Assembly: GCA_011052215.1 (NCBI GenBank)
Contig: DRJK01000027.1
Coordinates: 1-44,632 of the forward strand
Direction of reading: 5' to 3'
Length of the DNA: 44,632 nucleotides
Source of the DNA: Gammaproteobacteria bacterium
Lineage (GTDB): Bacteria; Pseudomonadota; Gammaproteobacteria; JAADHQ01
This document shows positions 1 to 5,283 of the stretch, in pieces; position 1 is the stretch's first letter; every line of letters starts with the position of its first letter. Below the pieces are notes generated by a model. It was not told the DNA's origin, did no database searches, and saw only the letters and a list, made by a program, of their open reading frames with translations. Position numbers and translations under genes: made by a program.

Positions 1-6
1 GTCATG

Positions 7-95
7 TCGACCTCCGATCCTGTTTATGAAGTGTTACAGTTTCATATTATGGCACTGGCTGCTTTGTAGCTAACCCACGTAGGACGGAGGTCGGC
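7..95. repeat. Interrupted inverted repeat at the window edge
   Basis: The arm at 7-21 (GTCGACCTCCGATCCT) is complementary, with one unpaired base, to 80-95 (AGGACGGAGGTCGGC). A TAGCTAAC string at 67-74 and CATTATGTC at 112-120 loosely resemble the outer boxes of an attC site. This may therefore be a degenerate attC closing the cassette to the left, but the cores do not match the GTTRRRY/RYYYAAC consensus well. No gene is visible in 1-179. Confidence 0.3.
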
Positions 96-142
96 ACCCT
101 TCAGGGGAAATCATTATGTCTAGCCATCCAAACAACCACCTG

Positions 143-179
143 ATGCCAATAGGCATACATTTGTGCTATACTGCGCACC
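143..179 (+). promoter_or_regulatory. Cassette 1 promoter and operator, apparently leaderless
   Basis: A good -10 box TATACT lies at 167-172, seven bases before the ATG at 180. A weak -35 (ATGCCA, 143-148) gives an 18-bp spacer. An inverted repeat TGCC-AATA-GGCA at 144-155 overlaps the -35 and is a likely autorepressor site. Standard promoter geometry puts transcription start at or one base before the start codon, and no Shine-Dalgarno sequence is possible. Confidence 0.55.
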
Positions 180-455
180 ATGAAACCAATAAATTGGAAT
201 TCGACGAAAAACCAACAGCTTATTGCTGAGCGTGGCGTTTCTTTCGAAGATGTTGTTTTCTATTTACAACAAGGTTCGTTATTGGACGATATTGAACATC
301 CGAATGGAGATAAATACCCAAACCAACGAGTATTTGTTATCAACATCGATGGCTATGTACATCTTGTGCCTTATGTCGAAAATCGAAAAGAAATATTTTT
401 GAAAACGGTGATCCCTAGCAGAAAAGCGACAAAGCAGTATCTTGGAGAAAAATGA
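180..455 (+). CDS. BrnT-like toxin (cassette 1)
   Basis: This 91-residue protein looks like a small type II toxin of the BrnT/DUF497 superfamily, whose members are RelE-fold ribonucleases that block translation. What is visible is the N-terminal pattern NW-x-KNQQ followed by ERGVSFEDV, equivalent to the family's KHGVSFEEA motif, and a late IPSRKATKQY block equivalent to the usual ISARKA region. It lacks the histidine normally present in KHG, so it belongs to a divergent subgroup. The gene comes first in a toxin-antitoxin pair and overlaps its antitoxin by ATGA (452-455), implying translational coupling. The ATG follows the -10 box by seven bases with no ribosome binding site. It could alternatively be classed as a BrnT-related family of its own. 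Family assignment is from recognition, not from a search. Confidence 0.75.
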   Translation: MKPINWNSTKNQQLIAERGVSFEDVVFYLQQGSLLDDIEHPNGDKYPNQRVFVINIDGYVHLVPYVENRKEIFLKTVIPSRKATKQYLGEK

Positions 456-769
456 TGAGCGATCTTAAACTTAGTAAAGAGGAAAAAGAAATCCTTAAAG
501 ATTTCGAGGCGGGTGAGTTTAAATCTGTACTCACGCCCAAGCGTAGAAAAATGCTTCAGGCTGTCGCCGAAGAAACGTTCAAAAAAGACAAACGCATTAA
601 CATTAGAATTTCTAGTCGTGATTTAGAGTCTCTTCAGAGGCGAGCGCTTGAAGAAGGTATTCCATATCAAACATTAGTATCCAGTGTACTTCACAAATAT
701 GTCTCAGGTGGTCTACATGATCTAATGGCTAACAAGGCATTCCAGCGGTCGCAAAAAACGCGCCGCTGA
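452..769 (+). CDS. BrnA-like ribbon-helix-helix antitoxin (cassette 1)
   Basis: This 105-residue antitoxin is paired with the preceding toxin. A ribbon-helix-helix DNA-binding segment is seen at about residues 48-90: basic strand INIRIS, then RDLESLQRRALEEGIPYQTLVSSVLHKYVSG. BrnA/CopG-type antitoxins bind the toxin through one end and repress their own promoter through the ribbon-helix-helix, and the inverted repeat before the toxin is the likely operator. The start (ATG at 452, or 455) overlaps the toxin stop. The last 14 codons, from about 727, lie inside the attC site, so the C-terminal tail is encoded by recombination-site sequence. Role is by family; nothing here shows which target the toxin cuts. 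Confidence 0.75.
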   Translation: MMSDLKLSKEEKEILKDFEAGEFKSVLTPKRRKMLQAVAEETFKKDKRINIRISSRDLESLQRRALEEGIPYQTLVSSVLHKYVSGGLHDLMANKAFQRSQKTRR

Positions 770-784
770 ATTTTATCGTTAGGC
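727..784 (+). other. attC recombination site 1
   Basis: The left box GGCTAAC (727-733, one base off RYYYAAC) and right box GTTAGGC (778-784) enclose arms that pair as CAGCGG/CCGCTG around a short loop. The site is short (58 bp) and overlaps the antitoxin C-terminus. Orientation (right box at the right end) puts the integrase to the left. Confidence 0.75.
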
Positions 785-823
785 TCATGCAGTGAATAAC
801 TTTAACCAAAAGGAGAAATATAA

Positions 824-1312
824 ATGTCGTTAGTAATCAAAAAATGGTACGCGAGTGATGATGCGAATGAGAATAGTGACTTTGTCCATCTTGTTGGTCG
901 GGAATCTGGCATTCTTTCATGGCTTCTATCCATATTTAAAATTGACCCAACCAGCGAGATAGAGATAAAAGACAATCTTATCAAGTTCACATCATCCTCA
1001 CTTGCAGGTCAAGAGAAGAGGATCATCCCCTTGAATTCTATTTCCTCTGCATATTACGGGTATGAAAAACCATGGAAGATGGCATTAGTATTGACCGTAC
1101 TATTAACGCCAATATTCTTTATTGGCCTCATCGTTGGTCCGCTCTATTATTTTCTAAATAAAAATCTGACAGTTGGTGTGGTTGAGGCATCAGGGTGGGT
1201 TGGGTCATTTTCTTTCAAAAGATCAATTATAGAAGGGCAAAATATTAATGAAGAAGAAGCCTATAAAGTTATTGAAATAATAAGATCACTAATTGAAGCT
1301 AAAACAGCCTAA
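824..1312 (+). CDS. Cassette 2 small membrane protein, unknown function
   Basis: The 162-residue product is not one I recognise. Residues 1-75 are soluble and read like a beta-rich PH-like or bPH domain (strands around FVHLVGRESGIL, SEIEIKDNLIKF and RIIPLNSISSAYYGYEK). A hydrophobic hairpin follows at about residues 84-113 (ALVLTVLLTPIFFIGLIVG), and then a short tail. It is the only cassette without a recognisable TA gene and the only one with a clear ribosome binding site (AGGAG at 811-815) but no obvious promoter in the 39 bases after attC 1. It probably depends on read-through from cassette 1. The stop codon is part of the attC 2 left box. Function unknown. Confidence 0.7.
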   Translation: MSLVIKKWYASDDANENSDFVHLVGRESGILSWLLSIFKIDPTSEIEIKDNLIKFTSSSLAGQEKRIIPLNSISSAYYGYEKPWKMALVLTVLLTPIFFIGLIVGPLYYFLNKNLTVGVVEASGWVGSFSFKRSIIEGQNINEEEAYKVIEIIRSLIEAKTA

Positions 1313-1396
1313 CAAGTGTACCAACCCGACCATTTTATACGCCGCGCCGTTTCACTCTGCTCTGTATAAAATGGCCGGTTATGCGAGACGTTAGGC
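1307..1396 (+). other. attC recombination site 2
   Basis: GCCTAAC at 1307-1313 and GTTAGGC at 1390-1396 match the consensus outer boxes. The inner arms GACCATTTTATAC and GTATAAAATGGCC pair almost perfectly around a loop of about 22 bases. This is a typical 90-bp attC and includes the stop codon of the preceding gene. Confidence 0.9.
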
Positions 1397-1411
1397 TTAA
1401 AAAAACCATAT

Positions 1412-1448
1412 TTGACAAATTAGAAATCATATGTACACTGTACATATG
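1412..1448 (+). promoter_or_regulatory. Cassette 3 promoter with palindromic operator, apparently leaderless
   Basis: A perfect -35 TTGACA (1412-1417), a 16-bp spacer and -10 TACACT (1434-1439) put transcription start on the A of the ATG at 1446. A perfect palindrome of two 10-bp arms (CATATGTACA and its complement) around one base covers 1428-1448, spanning both the -10 box and the start codon. A repressor bound here would block polymerase directly. Confidence 0.7.
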
Positions 1449-1739
1449 AAGCATCTTAAATTCGAATGGGATAAGAAAAAAGATAAAACGAACACTAAAA
1501 AGCATGGGGTTTCTTTTGAAGAGGCTCGCACAACTTTTTATGATGAATATGCCCTTCAATTTTATGACCCCGAACATTCCGAGGACGAGGATCGTTTTTT
1601 GCTTCTTGGTTCAAGTTTTACTTTAAATACACTTATTGTTTGCCATTGCTTCAGGGTGGAAGAAACCATCATCAGAATCATATCTGCAAGAAAAGCAGAT
1701 AAAGATGAAGAACAATTTTACTGGAGTGAACAAAAATGA
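1446..1739 (+). CDS. brnT: BrnT family ribonuclease toxin (cassette 3)
   Basis: A 97-residue BrnT toxin, a RelE-like ribonuclease in characterised members. The diagnostic N-terminal block is complete (KFEWDKKKDKTNTKKHGVSF, then EEA). The central strands LLLGSS and VCHCFRVEE and the C-terminal RIISARKADKDEEQFY match the family, including the conserved arginines of the ISARKA segment. The frame is open from an ATG at 1431, but the ATG at 1446 is preferred: it begins exactly where transcription should start and aligns with family N-termini (MKHLKFEW). It overlaps the downstream antitoxin by four bases. Toxicity rests on the family, and no residue looks inactivating. Confidence 0.9.
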   Translation: MKHLKFEWDKKKDKTNTKKHGVSFEEARTTFYDEYALQFYDPEHSEDEDRFLLLGSSFTLNTLIVCHCFRVEETIIRIISARKADKDEEQFYWSEQK

Positions 1740-1954
1740 AAGCTCATTATGACTTCTCTAAAATGAAGGGTAAAAAAAACCCATATATTAAATTCCTTAA
1801 GCAGCCAATTACTATGAGGCTTGATTGTGATTCCGTTGAATACTTCAAATCCTTATCTGAAGAAAGCGGTATCCCTTATCAAACTCTAATAAATCTTTAT
1901 TTACGTGATTGTGCTATTAACCATCGTAAATTGAAAATGAAATGGGCATCTTAA
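1736..1954 (+). CDS. brnA: BrnA-like ribbon-helix-helix antitoxin (cassette 3)
   Basis: This 72-residue partner of the BrnT above starts within its stop codon (ATGA). A ribbon-helix-helix is seen at about residues 25-60: ITMRLDCDSVEYFKSLSEESGIPYQ followed by TLINLYLRDC. The conserved GIPYQTLI helix is shared with the cassette 1 antitoxin. It should neutralise the toxin and bind the 21-bp palindrome over the promoter. It ends just before attC 3. Antitoxin identity is from the fold and from its position. Confidence 0.85.
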   Translation: MKAHYDFSKMKGKKNPYIKFLKQPITMRLDCDSVEYFKSLSEESGIPYQTLINLYLRDCAINHRKLKMKWAS

Positions 1955-1958
1955 AAAG

Positions 1959-2058
1959 GCCTAACTATTGCGTCAACCGAACAAGCAAAAACGTCACACC
2001 TTTTGCTGCCGCAAAAGCTGCGCCATTTTTTGCATACCGGTTACGGCGGGCGTTATGC
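1959..2058 (+). other. attC recombination site 3
   Basis: Left box GCCTAAC (1959-1965) and right box GTTATGC (2052-2058) enclose a 100-bp imperfect palindrome. Inner paired arms include TTTTGCTGCCGCAAAAG near the tip, and CGTCAACCG opposite CGGTTACGGCG at the base. Confidence 0.85.
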
Positions 2059-2074
2059 TTTAAAAACACAAACA

Positions 2075-2108
2075 TTGACATTTCACTGGTATCACATATA
2101 ATACCAAT
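2075..2108 (+). promoter_or_regulatory. Cassette 4 promoter, apparently leaderless
   Basis: This is a near-consensus sigma70 promoter: TTGACA (2075-2080), a 16-bp spacer, and TATAAT (2097-2102) six bases before the ATG at 2109. An inverted repeat TGGTAT-N8-ATACCA (2087-2106) brackets the -10 box and is the probable operator. Transcription should begin on the start codon. Confidence 0.7.
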
Positions 2109-2534
2109 ATGGCTCGCTCAATTATCATAGATACATGTGTATTTATATCAGCTTTACGCTCACGTAACGGTGCGTCATTTAAATTGCTATCATTAATTGA
2201 TAGCAATAAATTTACTTACAATTTATCAGTACCCTTGGTTTTAGAGTATGAAGCTGTAGCAAAGCGTATATCCCGCTCTATAGGACTTACACACTCGGAT
2301 ATCGATGGTATTATTAATTATTTATGCACTATGGGGCGGCATAGGCAAGTTCATTACTTATGGCGTCCTAATCTAAAAGACCCAGGTGATGACTTTGTTC
2401 TTGAATTGGCGGTAGAGTCAGAAAGTGATTATATAGTCACTCACAACCTACGCGATTTTTCAAATATAAGTAAATTTAATATTAAGGCAATAACCCCAAA
2501 AGAATTACTTCAAATAATAGGTGAACTATCATGA
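2109..2534 (+). CDS. PIN-domain ribonuclease toxin (cassette 4)
   Basis: A 141-residue PIN domain of the 'putative TA toxin, PIN family' type (COG1569-like), a metal-dependent RNase fold. Acidic residues sit where expected: IIDTCVFISAL (D8), LVLEYEAVA (E45), then PGDDFVLELAVESESDYIVTHNLRDF with two aspartates and the terminal D. Length is normal for the family. The toxin is first in its operon, with no leader, and overlaps the next gene by four bases (2531-2534). Annotators may also call it VapC-like. RNase activity is inferred from the intact acidic set. Confidence 0.85.
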   Translation: MARSIIIDTCVFISALRSRNGASFKLLSLIDSNKFTYNLSVPLVLEYEAVAKRISRSIGLTHSDIDGIINYLCTMGRHRQVHYLWRPNLKDPGDDFVLELAVESESDYIVTHNLRDFSNISKFNIKAITPKELLQIIGELS

Positions 2535-2767
2535 GCACAATAAGTTTAAGGCTTCCTGACTCACTTCATGAAAGTGTTAGGGAGTTAGCCAAGCAAGACA
2601 ATATCTCAATCAATCAGTTTGTTGCAACTGCTTTAGCAGAAAAAATGTCTGCACTTGTAACGGAAAAATACCTGTCTGAACGAGCTAATAAAGGCACTAA
2701 AAGTAAATTTAAAACCGCCCTTTCTAAAATAAAAAATATTGCTCCCGATGAAAATGATGCTCTATAA
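2531..2767 (+). CDS. Ribbon-helix-helix antitoxin (cassette 4)
   Basis: This 78-residue protein begins TISLRLPDSLHESVRELAKQ, a textbook ribbon-helix-helix of the HicB/CopG C-terminal type, with DNISINQFVATALAEKM as the second helix. It is coupled to the PIN toxin by an ATGA overlap. It should bind the inverted repeat around the cassette promoter. The charged C-terminal half (residues 48-78) is the likely toxin-binding segment. Pairing is from position. Confidence 0.85.
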   Translation: MSTISLRLPDSLHESVRELAKQDNISINQFVATALAEKMSALVTEKYLSERANKGTKSKFKTALSKIKNIAPDENDAL

Positions 2768-2772
2768 AAAAT

Positions 2773-2818
2773 GCAAAACAAGTGCCACTTTAAATCGTCC
2801 GTGAGCAAGGCGTTATGT
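2773..2818 (+). other. Degenerate attC site 4
   Basis: The right box GTTATGT (2812-2818) is acceptable, but the left box GCAAAAC (2773-2779) departs from RYYYAAC. At 46 bp this is the shortest site, with only weak arm pairing (AAGTGCCAC against GTGAGCAAGG). It sits exactly where a cassette boundary is needed. It may recombine poorly. Confidence 0.55.
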
Positions 2819-2819
2819 G

Positions 2820-2872
2820 TTGACAAGCCGAATCGATGCCACTAAAGTAATACCATTACCTTATCGATGAGG
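2820..2872 (+). promoter_or_regulatory. Cassette 5 promoter and ribosome binding site
   Basis: TTGACA at 2820-2825, a 17-bp spacer and TAAAGT at 2843-2848 form a promoter. An inverted repeat GTAAT-ACC-ATTAC follows at 2847-2859. Unlike the toxin-first cassettes, this one has a leader and a ribosome binding site (GAGG, 2869-2872) before the antitoxin ATG at 2881. Confidence 0.5.
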
Positions 2873-2880
2873 CGTGAATA

Positions 2881-3087
2881 ATGAGAGCCGTAACAGTTTC
2901 CCCTAAATTTCAAGTAGTTATCCCTAAAGAAGTAAGAGATTCAATGGGGATAGTTTCAGGACAAAAAATACAAATGCTTACCTATCGCAACCGTATAGAA
3001 CTGATTCCCATCAAGCCAATGAACAAAATGAAAGGATTCTTAAAGGGAATTGATACCGAAGTGAAGCGAGAAAAAGATCGTATATGA
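2881..3087 (+). CDS. vapB: VapB antitoxin, AbrB/MazE swapped-hairpin type (cassette 5)
   Basis: A 68-residue AbrB-type antitoxin. Residues 1-45 show the swapped-hairpin DNA-binding signature: VSPKFQVVIPKEVRDSMGI, then GQKIQMLTYRNRIELIPIKP. The C-terminal GFLKGIDTEVKREKDRI tail matches the usual VapC-wrapping region. The gene precedes and overlaps its toxin by four bases (3084-3087), which is the antitoxin-first order normal for vapBC. It likely represses its own promoter at the short inverted repeat at 2847-2859. Confidence 0.9.
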   Translation: MRAVTVSPKFQVVIPKEVRDSMGIVSGQKIQMLTYRNRIELIPIKPMNKMKGFLKGIDTEVKREKDRI

Positions 3088-3467
3088 ATGTCATAGATTC
3101 CTCAGCATGGCTATCTTATTTTGCTGGTGATGCTAATGCGAAAATATTTTCACGTCCGATAGAAGATATTGAAAAATTAATTGTTCCTAGCATTACCATA
3201 ACCGAAGTTTTTAAATGTATTATTCGACAGCGTGGTGAGGACATGGCATTAGAAGCAATTGCCCATATGGAACAAGGTCAGGTTATTGCTTTAGATGGAT
3301 CTTTGGCTATTGATGCAGCCCAGTATGGAATTGAATACAAATTGCCATTGGCAGATAGCATAATCTACGCAACAGCAAAAAAATTTGATGCGTTAATATG
3401 GACTCAAGATATTGATTTTAAGCCACTGGAAGGTATTAAGTATTATTCAAAGAAAAAAATCACATAA
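3084..3467 (+). CDS. vapC: VapC PIN-domain toxin (cassette 5)
   Basis: A 127-residue VapC toxin, a PIN ribonuclease; family members cleave tRNA or rRNA. Key acidic residues are present: NVIDSSAWLSYF (D4), ITEVFKC (E43), LPLADSIIYATAK (D94) and WTQDIDF (D112, D114). The length is typical. It starts within the vapB stop codon. The stop lies inside the left box of attC 5. The target RNA cannot be predicted from sequence. Confidence 0.9.
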   Translation: MNVIDSSAWLSYFAGDANAKIFSRPIEDIEKLIVPSITITEVFKCIIRQRGEDMALEAIAHMEQGQVIALDGSLAIDAAQYGIEYKLPLADSIIYATAKKFDALIWTQDIDFKPLEGIKYYSKKKIT

Positions 3468-3565
3468 CAAACTCATCCAGAGGACTTTCAAACCTGTCGC
3501 GTCTTTTGCAAAAAAAACCGCAAAATTCCCGCCAGCTTTGAAAGCCCCTGATGAAAGCGTTAGCA
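3462..3565 (+). other. attC recombination site 5
   Basis: The left box ACATAAC (3462-3468) and right box GTTAGCA (3559-3565) both deviate slightly from consensus. The arms pair well: CTCATC...CTTTCAAA at 3471-3492 against TTTGAAAG...CTGATGA at 3537-3554. Total length is 104 bp. Confidence 0.75.
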
Positions 3566-3568
3566 ACG

Positions 3569-3606
3569 GTATGGCTATTTAGCCATACATAGTCTATACT
3601 TATCTC
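3569..3606 (+). promoter_or_regulatory. Cassette 6 promoter and operator, apparently leaderless
   Basis: A perfect 9-2-9 palindrome with arms GTATGGCTA/TAGCCATAC (3569-3588) covers the -35/spacer region. It is followed by -10 TATACT at 3595-3600, six bases before the ATG at 3607. Transcription should start on the start codon. The -35 is poor (TGGCTA). Confidence 0.6.
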
Positions 3607-3897
3607 ATGAATGAACAGAGTTTTGAGTGGGGTGAAGCCAAAAATCTAGAAAACAAGCAAAAACATAGCGTTACGTTCTATGAGGCACAATACGCCTTTT
3701 TAGATCCTAATCGTGTTATTGCTGAAGATTTAAATCATAGTCAGGAAGAGCAGCGCTACTATTGCTTTGGCATAAATGAGGAAGGAAATGGAATTCTGAC
3801 TGTTCGCTTTACATGTCGATCTGGCAACATTCGAATTTTCGGTGCAGGTTATTGGCGAAAAGGTAAAAAAATCTATGAACAAGCAAATTCAATATAG
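3607..3897 (+). CDS. brnT: BrnT family ribonuclease toxin (cassette 6)
   Basis: A 96-residue BrnT-like toxin. It has the family N-terminus FEWGEAKNLENKQKHSVTFYEA, in which the usual KHG is KHS. The middle is DHSxEEQRYYCFGIN-like, and the C-terminal part runs VRFTCRSGNIRIFGAGYWRKGKKIYEQ, where the arginine of the usual R-I-I-S-A-R-K block is partly replaced (FGAGYWRKG). It opens directly at the predicted transcription start. The antitoxin frame starts 23 bases before the toxin ends. The replacement in the terminal motif means activity is less certain than for cassette 3. Confidence 0.8.
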   Translation: MNEQSFEWGEAKNLENKQKHSVTFYEAQYAFLDPNRVIAEDLNHSQEEQRYYCFGINEEGNGILTVRFTCRSGNIRIFGAGYWRKGKKIYEQANSI

Positions 3898-4117
3898 TGA
3901 AGAGCCTATTGGTGAAATTAAATTAATTTCTGATTTTCTACCATCACCAGAGGAACTTGCACTTAAAACAAAAAATACAAAAGTTACAATATCACTCAGC
4001 ACGGAAAGTGTTGCCTATTTTAAAGCAACAGCAAAAAAGCATCACATGCAGTATCAAAAAATGATACGACAATTACTTGATGATTATGTGGAACATCAAA
4101 AAAGTGCTAACAAGTAA
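3875..4117 (+). CDS. brnA: BrnA-like antitoxin (cassette 6)
   Basis: An 80-residue product from the ATG at 3875; an upstream in-frame ATG at 3842 would give 91. A ribbon-helix-helix is seen at about residues 38-75 (KVTISLSTESVAYFKATAKK, then HHMQYQKMIRQLLDDYV), in which the family's GIPYQ helix start is HHMQYQ. The C-terminal KSANK is encoded by the attC 6 left box. This mirrors cassette 1, where the antitoxin tail also runs into attC. Confidence 0.8.
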   Translation: MNKQIQYSEEPIGEIKLISDFLPSPEELALKTKNTKVTISLSTESVAYFKATAKKHHMQYQKMIRQLLDDYVEHQKSANK

Positions 4118-4191
4118 ATCAACCGGGCAATTATTTCAGTGGGCAGCTTTTTGCCCGCTGAAATAATTGCCCGGTTATTAGATCGTTATGC
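4105..4191 (+). other. attC recombination site 6
   Basis: Left box TGCTAAC (4105-4111) and right box GTTATGC (4185-4191) bound the site. The inner palindrome is nearly perfect: the arm starting CCGGGCAATTATTTCAG (4132) pairs with CTGAAATAATTGCCCGG (ending 4174). The arms are closely similar to attC 7 and to the fragment at 5595-5622. Confidence 0.9.
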
Positions 4192-4197
4192 GTAAAA

Positions 4198-4590
4198 TTA
4201 GCACACTGAGTGCAACCTTAAATGCTTAACGAATGGTAAAAAATCCTTATCTGTAAATAACAAAGGGATTTTATTTTCAATACAATATGTAGCAATTATT
4301 ACATCGGCCGTTTTTCTAATTGTGATGCCTTTTTTTCTCAATTTTCGAAAATTATTTGCGCTTTTAATAGCTAATTCGACACCAAGTAATTCAAAAATAG
4401 TCAATGAAGTTAAAACTTCTTTGGCAATCCTAAATTCTTTATCAACCTTAAAACCTTGTAATACTTCTGTTAATATCAAGTCGCCAATTACTACTTCTTC
4501 AAGCCCTAGCGTGGTATCAAGTTTGTTGGTTTCTTCATTCTCTGTACCATTGAAATAGTCAATCCATACACTAGAGTCAACTAATATCAT
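4198..4590 (-). CDS. vapC: VapC PIN-domain toxin, reversed cassette 7
   Basis: A 130-residue VapC toxin on the opposite strand to the rest of the array. PIN residues are intact: ILVDSSVWIDYF (D4, D11), ILTEVLQGF (E42), ITIRKTADVIIATYC (D97) and LFTDKDFLPF (D115, D117). It follows its antitoxin with a four-base overlap (4587-4590). Being reversed, it cannot rely on an integron promoter and must be expressed from its own. Confidence 0.92.
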   Translation of the reverse strand: MILVDSSVWIDYFNGTENEETNKLDTTLGLEEVVIGDLILTEVLQGFKVDKEFRIAKEVLTSLTIFELLGVELAIKSANNFRKLRKKGITIRKTADVIIATYCIENKIPLLFTDKDFLPFVKHLRLHSVC

Positions 4591-4781
4591 TTTATAGATC
4601 TCATATCGTCAAGGTCACCATTCCATTTTAACTTTCCTCTAAGCGATCTGATAGAACCTTGTTTATTTAGCTTAATCAATGCCTTAAGTCCCAATTCTAC
4701 CGCTTCCTTTTTTGTACCAAGCCCCGTTACTTTTAAAGCATCTGCCATTAAACTATCATCTATTTCAATATTTGTTCTCAT
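4587..4781 (-). CDS. vapB: VapB antitoxin (type II, RHH), reversed cassette 7
   Basis: A 64-residue antitoxin. Its start MRTNIEIDDSLMADALKVTG, followed by KKEAVELGLKALI, is the standard 'type II TA antitoxin VapB' ribbon-helix-helix. The tail SIRSLRGKLKWNGDLDDMRS carries the L-x-G-x-x-x-W-x-G-D-L toxin-binding motif of that family. A GAGG ribosome binding site precedes the ATG. The operator is probably the palindrome at 4796-4821. Confidence 0.92.
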   Translation of the reverse strand: MRTNIEIDDSLMADALKVTGLGTKKEAVELGLKALIKLNKQGSIRSLRGKLKWNGDLDDMRSIK

Positions 4782-4795
4782 TGCAATACCTCAAT

Positions 4796-4843
4796 GTGTA
4801 TAATATTATCAATATATACACACTGTAGCAACAGAACACATAA
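4796..4843 (-). promoter_or_regulatory. vapBC (cassette 7) promoter and operator
   Basis: Reading the minus strand, TTGCTA then, 17 bp on, TAATAT form a plausible promoter. A dyad with arms GTGTATA/TATACAC at 4796-4821 covers the -10 region. It lies within 70 bases of attC 7, so the promoter travels inside the cassette. Confidence 0.5.
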
Positions 4844-4923
4844 CAAGCAAATAAACACGGACAATTATTTCAGCGGGCAAAAATCACCCACTGAAATAAT
4901 CGCCGGTTATTAAAAACGTGACT
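4838..4923 (+). other. attC recombination site 7, degenerate right box
   Basis: The left box is ACATAAC (4838-4844). The arms match attC 6: CAATTATTTCAGCGGGCA pairs with CCCACTGAAATAATCG. The expected GTTATGC at the right end is decayed to about GTGACTA (4917-4923), so recombination on this side is probably lost and cassettes 7 and 8 may now move only as a unit. Confidence 0.7.
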
Positions 4924-4942
4924 ACCTAAATAGCAATTATCT

Positions 4943-4978
4943 CTTCTATAGCATGGAAGCCGTGCTATCATGTTAAAT
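4943..4978 (+). promoter_or_regulatory. Cassette 8 (higBA) promoter region and operator
   Basis: A near-perfect dyad ATAGCATGG-AAG-CCGTGCTAT (4948-4968) overlaps a weak -10 TATCAT (4966-4971). That -10 box is seven bases before the ATG at 4979. No good -35 is visible. The architecture resembles the other toxin-first cassettes. Confidence 0.4.
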
Positions 4979-5272
4979 ATGATTGCTTCTTTCAAAAATC
5001 AAGCAAGTGAAGATATATTTAATGGCAAAAACACAAAAAGTGCTAGAAAGCTTTGTCCCCAGTCACTTTGGAATGTAGCAACGAGAAAACTTGATCAACT
5101 GGATTCAGTTTTAAATATAGAGGAACTAAAAGTGCCACCTGGTAATCGTATTGAGAGTCTGTCAGGTAATAGAAAATGAGAATTCAGCATCAGGATCAAT
5201 CAACAGTACAGAATATGTTTTAAGTGGAGCGAATCAGGCCCATCAGAAGTTGAAATTACTGATTATCACTAA
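4979..5272 (+). pseudogene. higB: higB toxin gene interrupted by an in-frame UGA
   Basis: The frame reads as a 97-codon HigB/RelE-type ribosome-dependent endoribonuclease. It starts MIASFKNQASEDIFNGKNTK, has the family block PPGNRIESLSGNRK, and ends after [16 protein letters not shown] and [12 protein letters not shown] at 5177-5179 falls exactly where the family has the glycine of GNRKG. Restoring GGA (one base) gives the full protein, and the remaining 30 codons are undamaged, so the lesion is recent. The truncated 66-residue product lacks the C-terminal strands and should be inactive. The upstream in-frame ATG at 4970 is an alternative start. A sequencing error cannot be excluded. Confidence 0.85.
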
Positions 5273-5283
5273 GAGATATCAAT

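Noticed and set aside
1942-2130. 62-codon frame across attC 3
   Set aside because: It overlaps the attC and the cassette 4 promoter, and has no ribosome binding site or family resemblance.
4130-4175. Strong hairpins between cassettes read as rho-independent terminators
   Set aside because: They have no U tracts and carry attC outer boxes on both sides; they are recombination-site stems.
5177-5179. UGA in higB as a selenocysteine codon
   Set aside because: The family has glycine there, no SECIS-like hairpin follows directly, and no selenocysteine genes are in the window. A GGA to TGA point mutation is the simpler reading.
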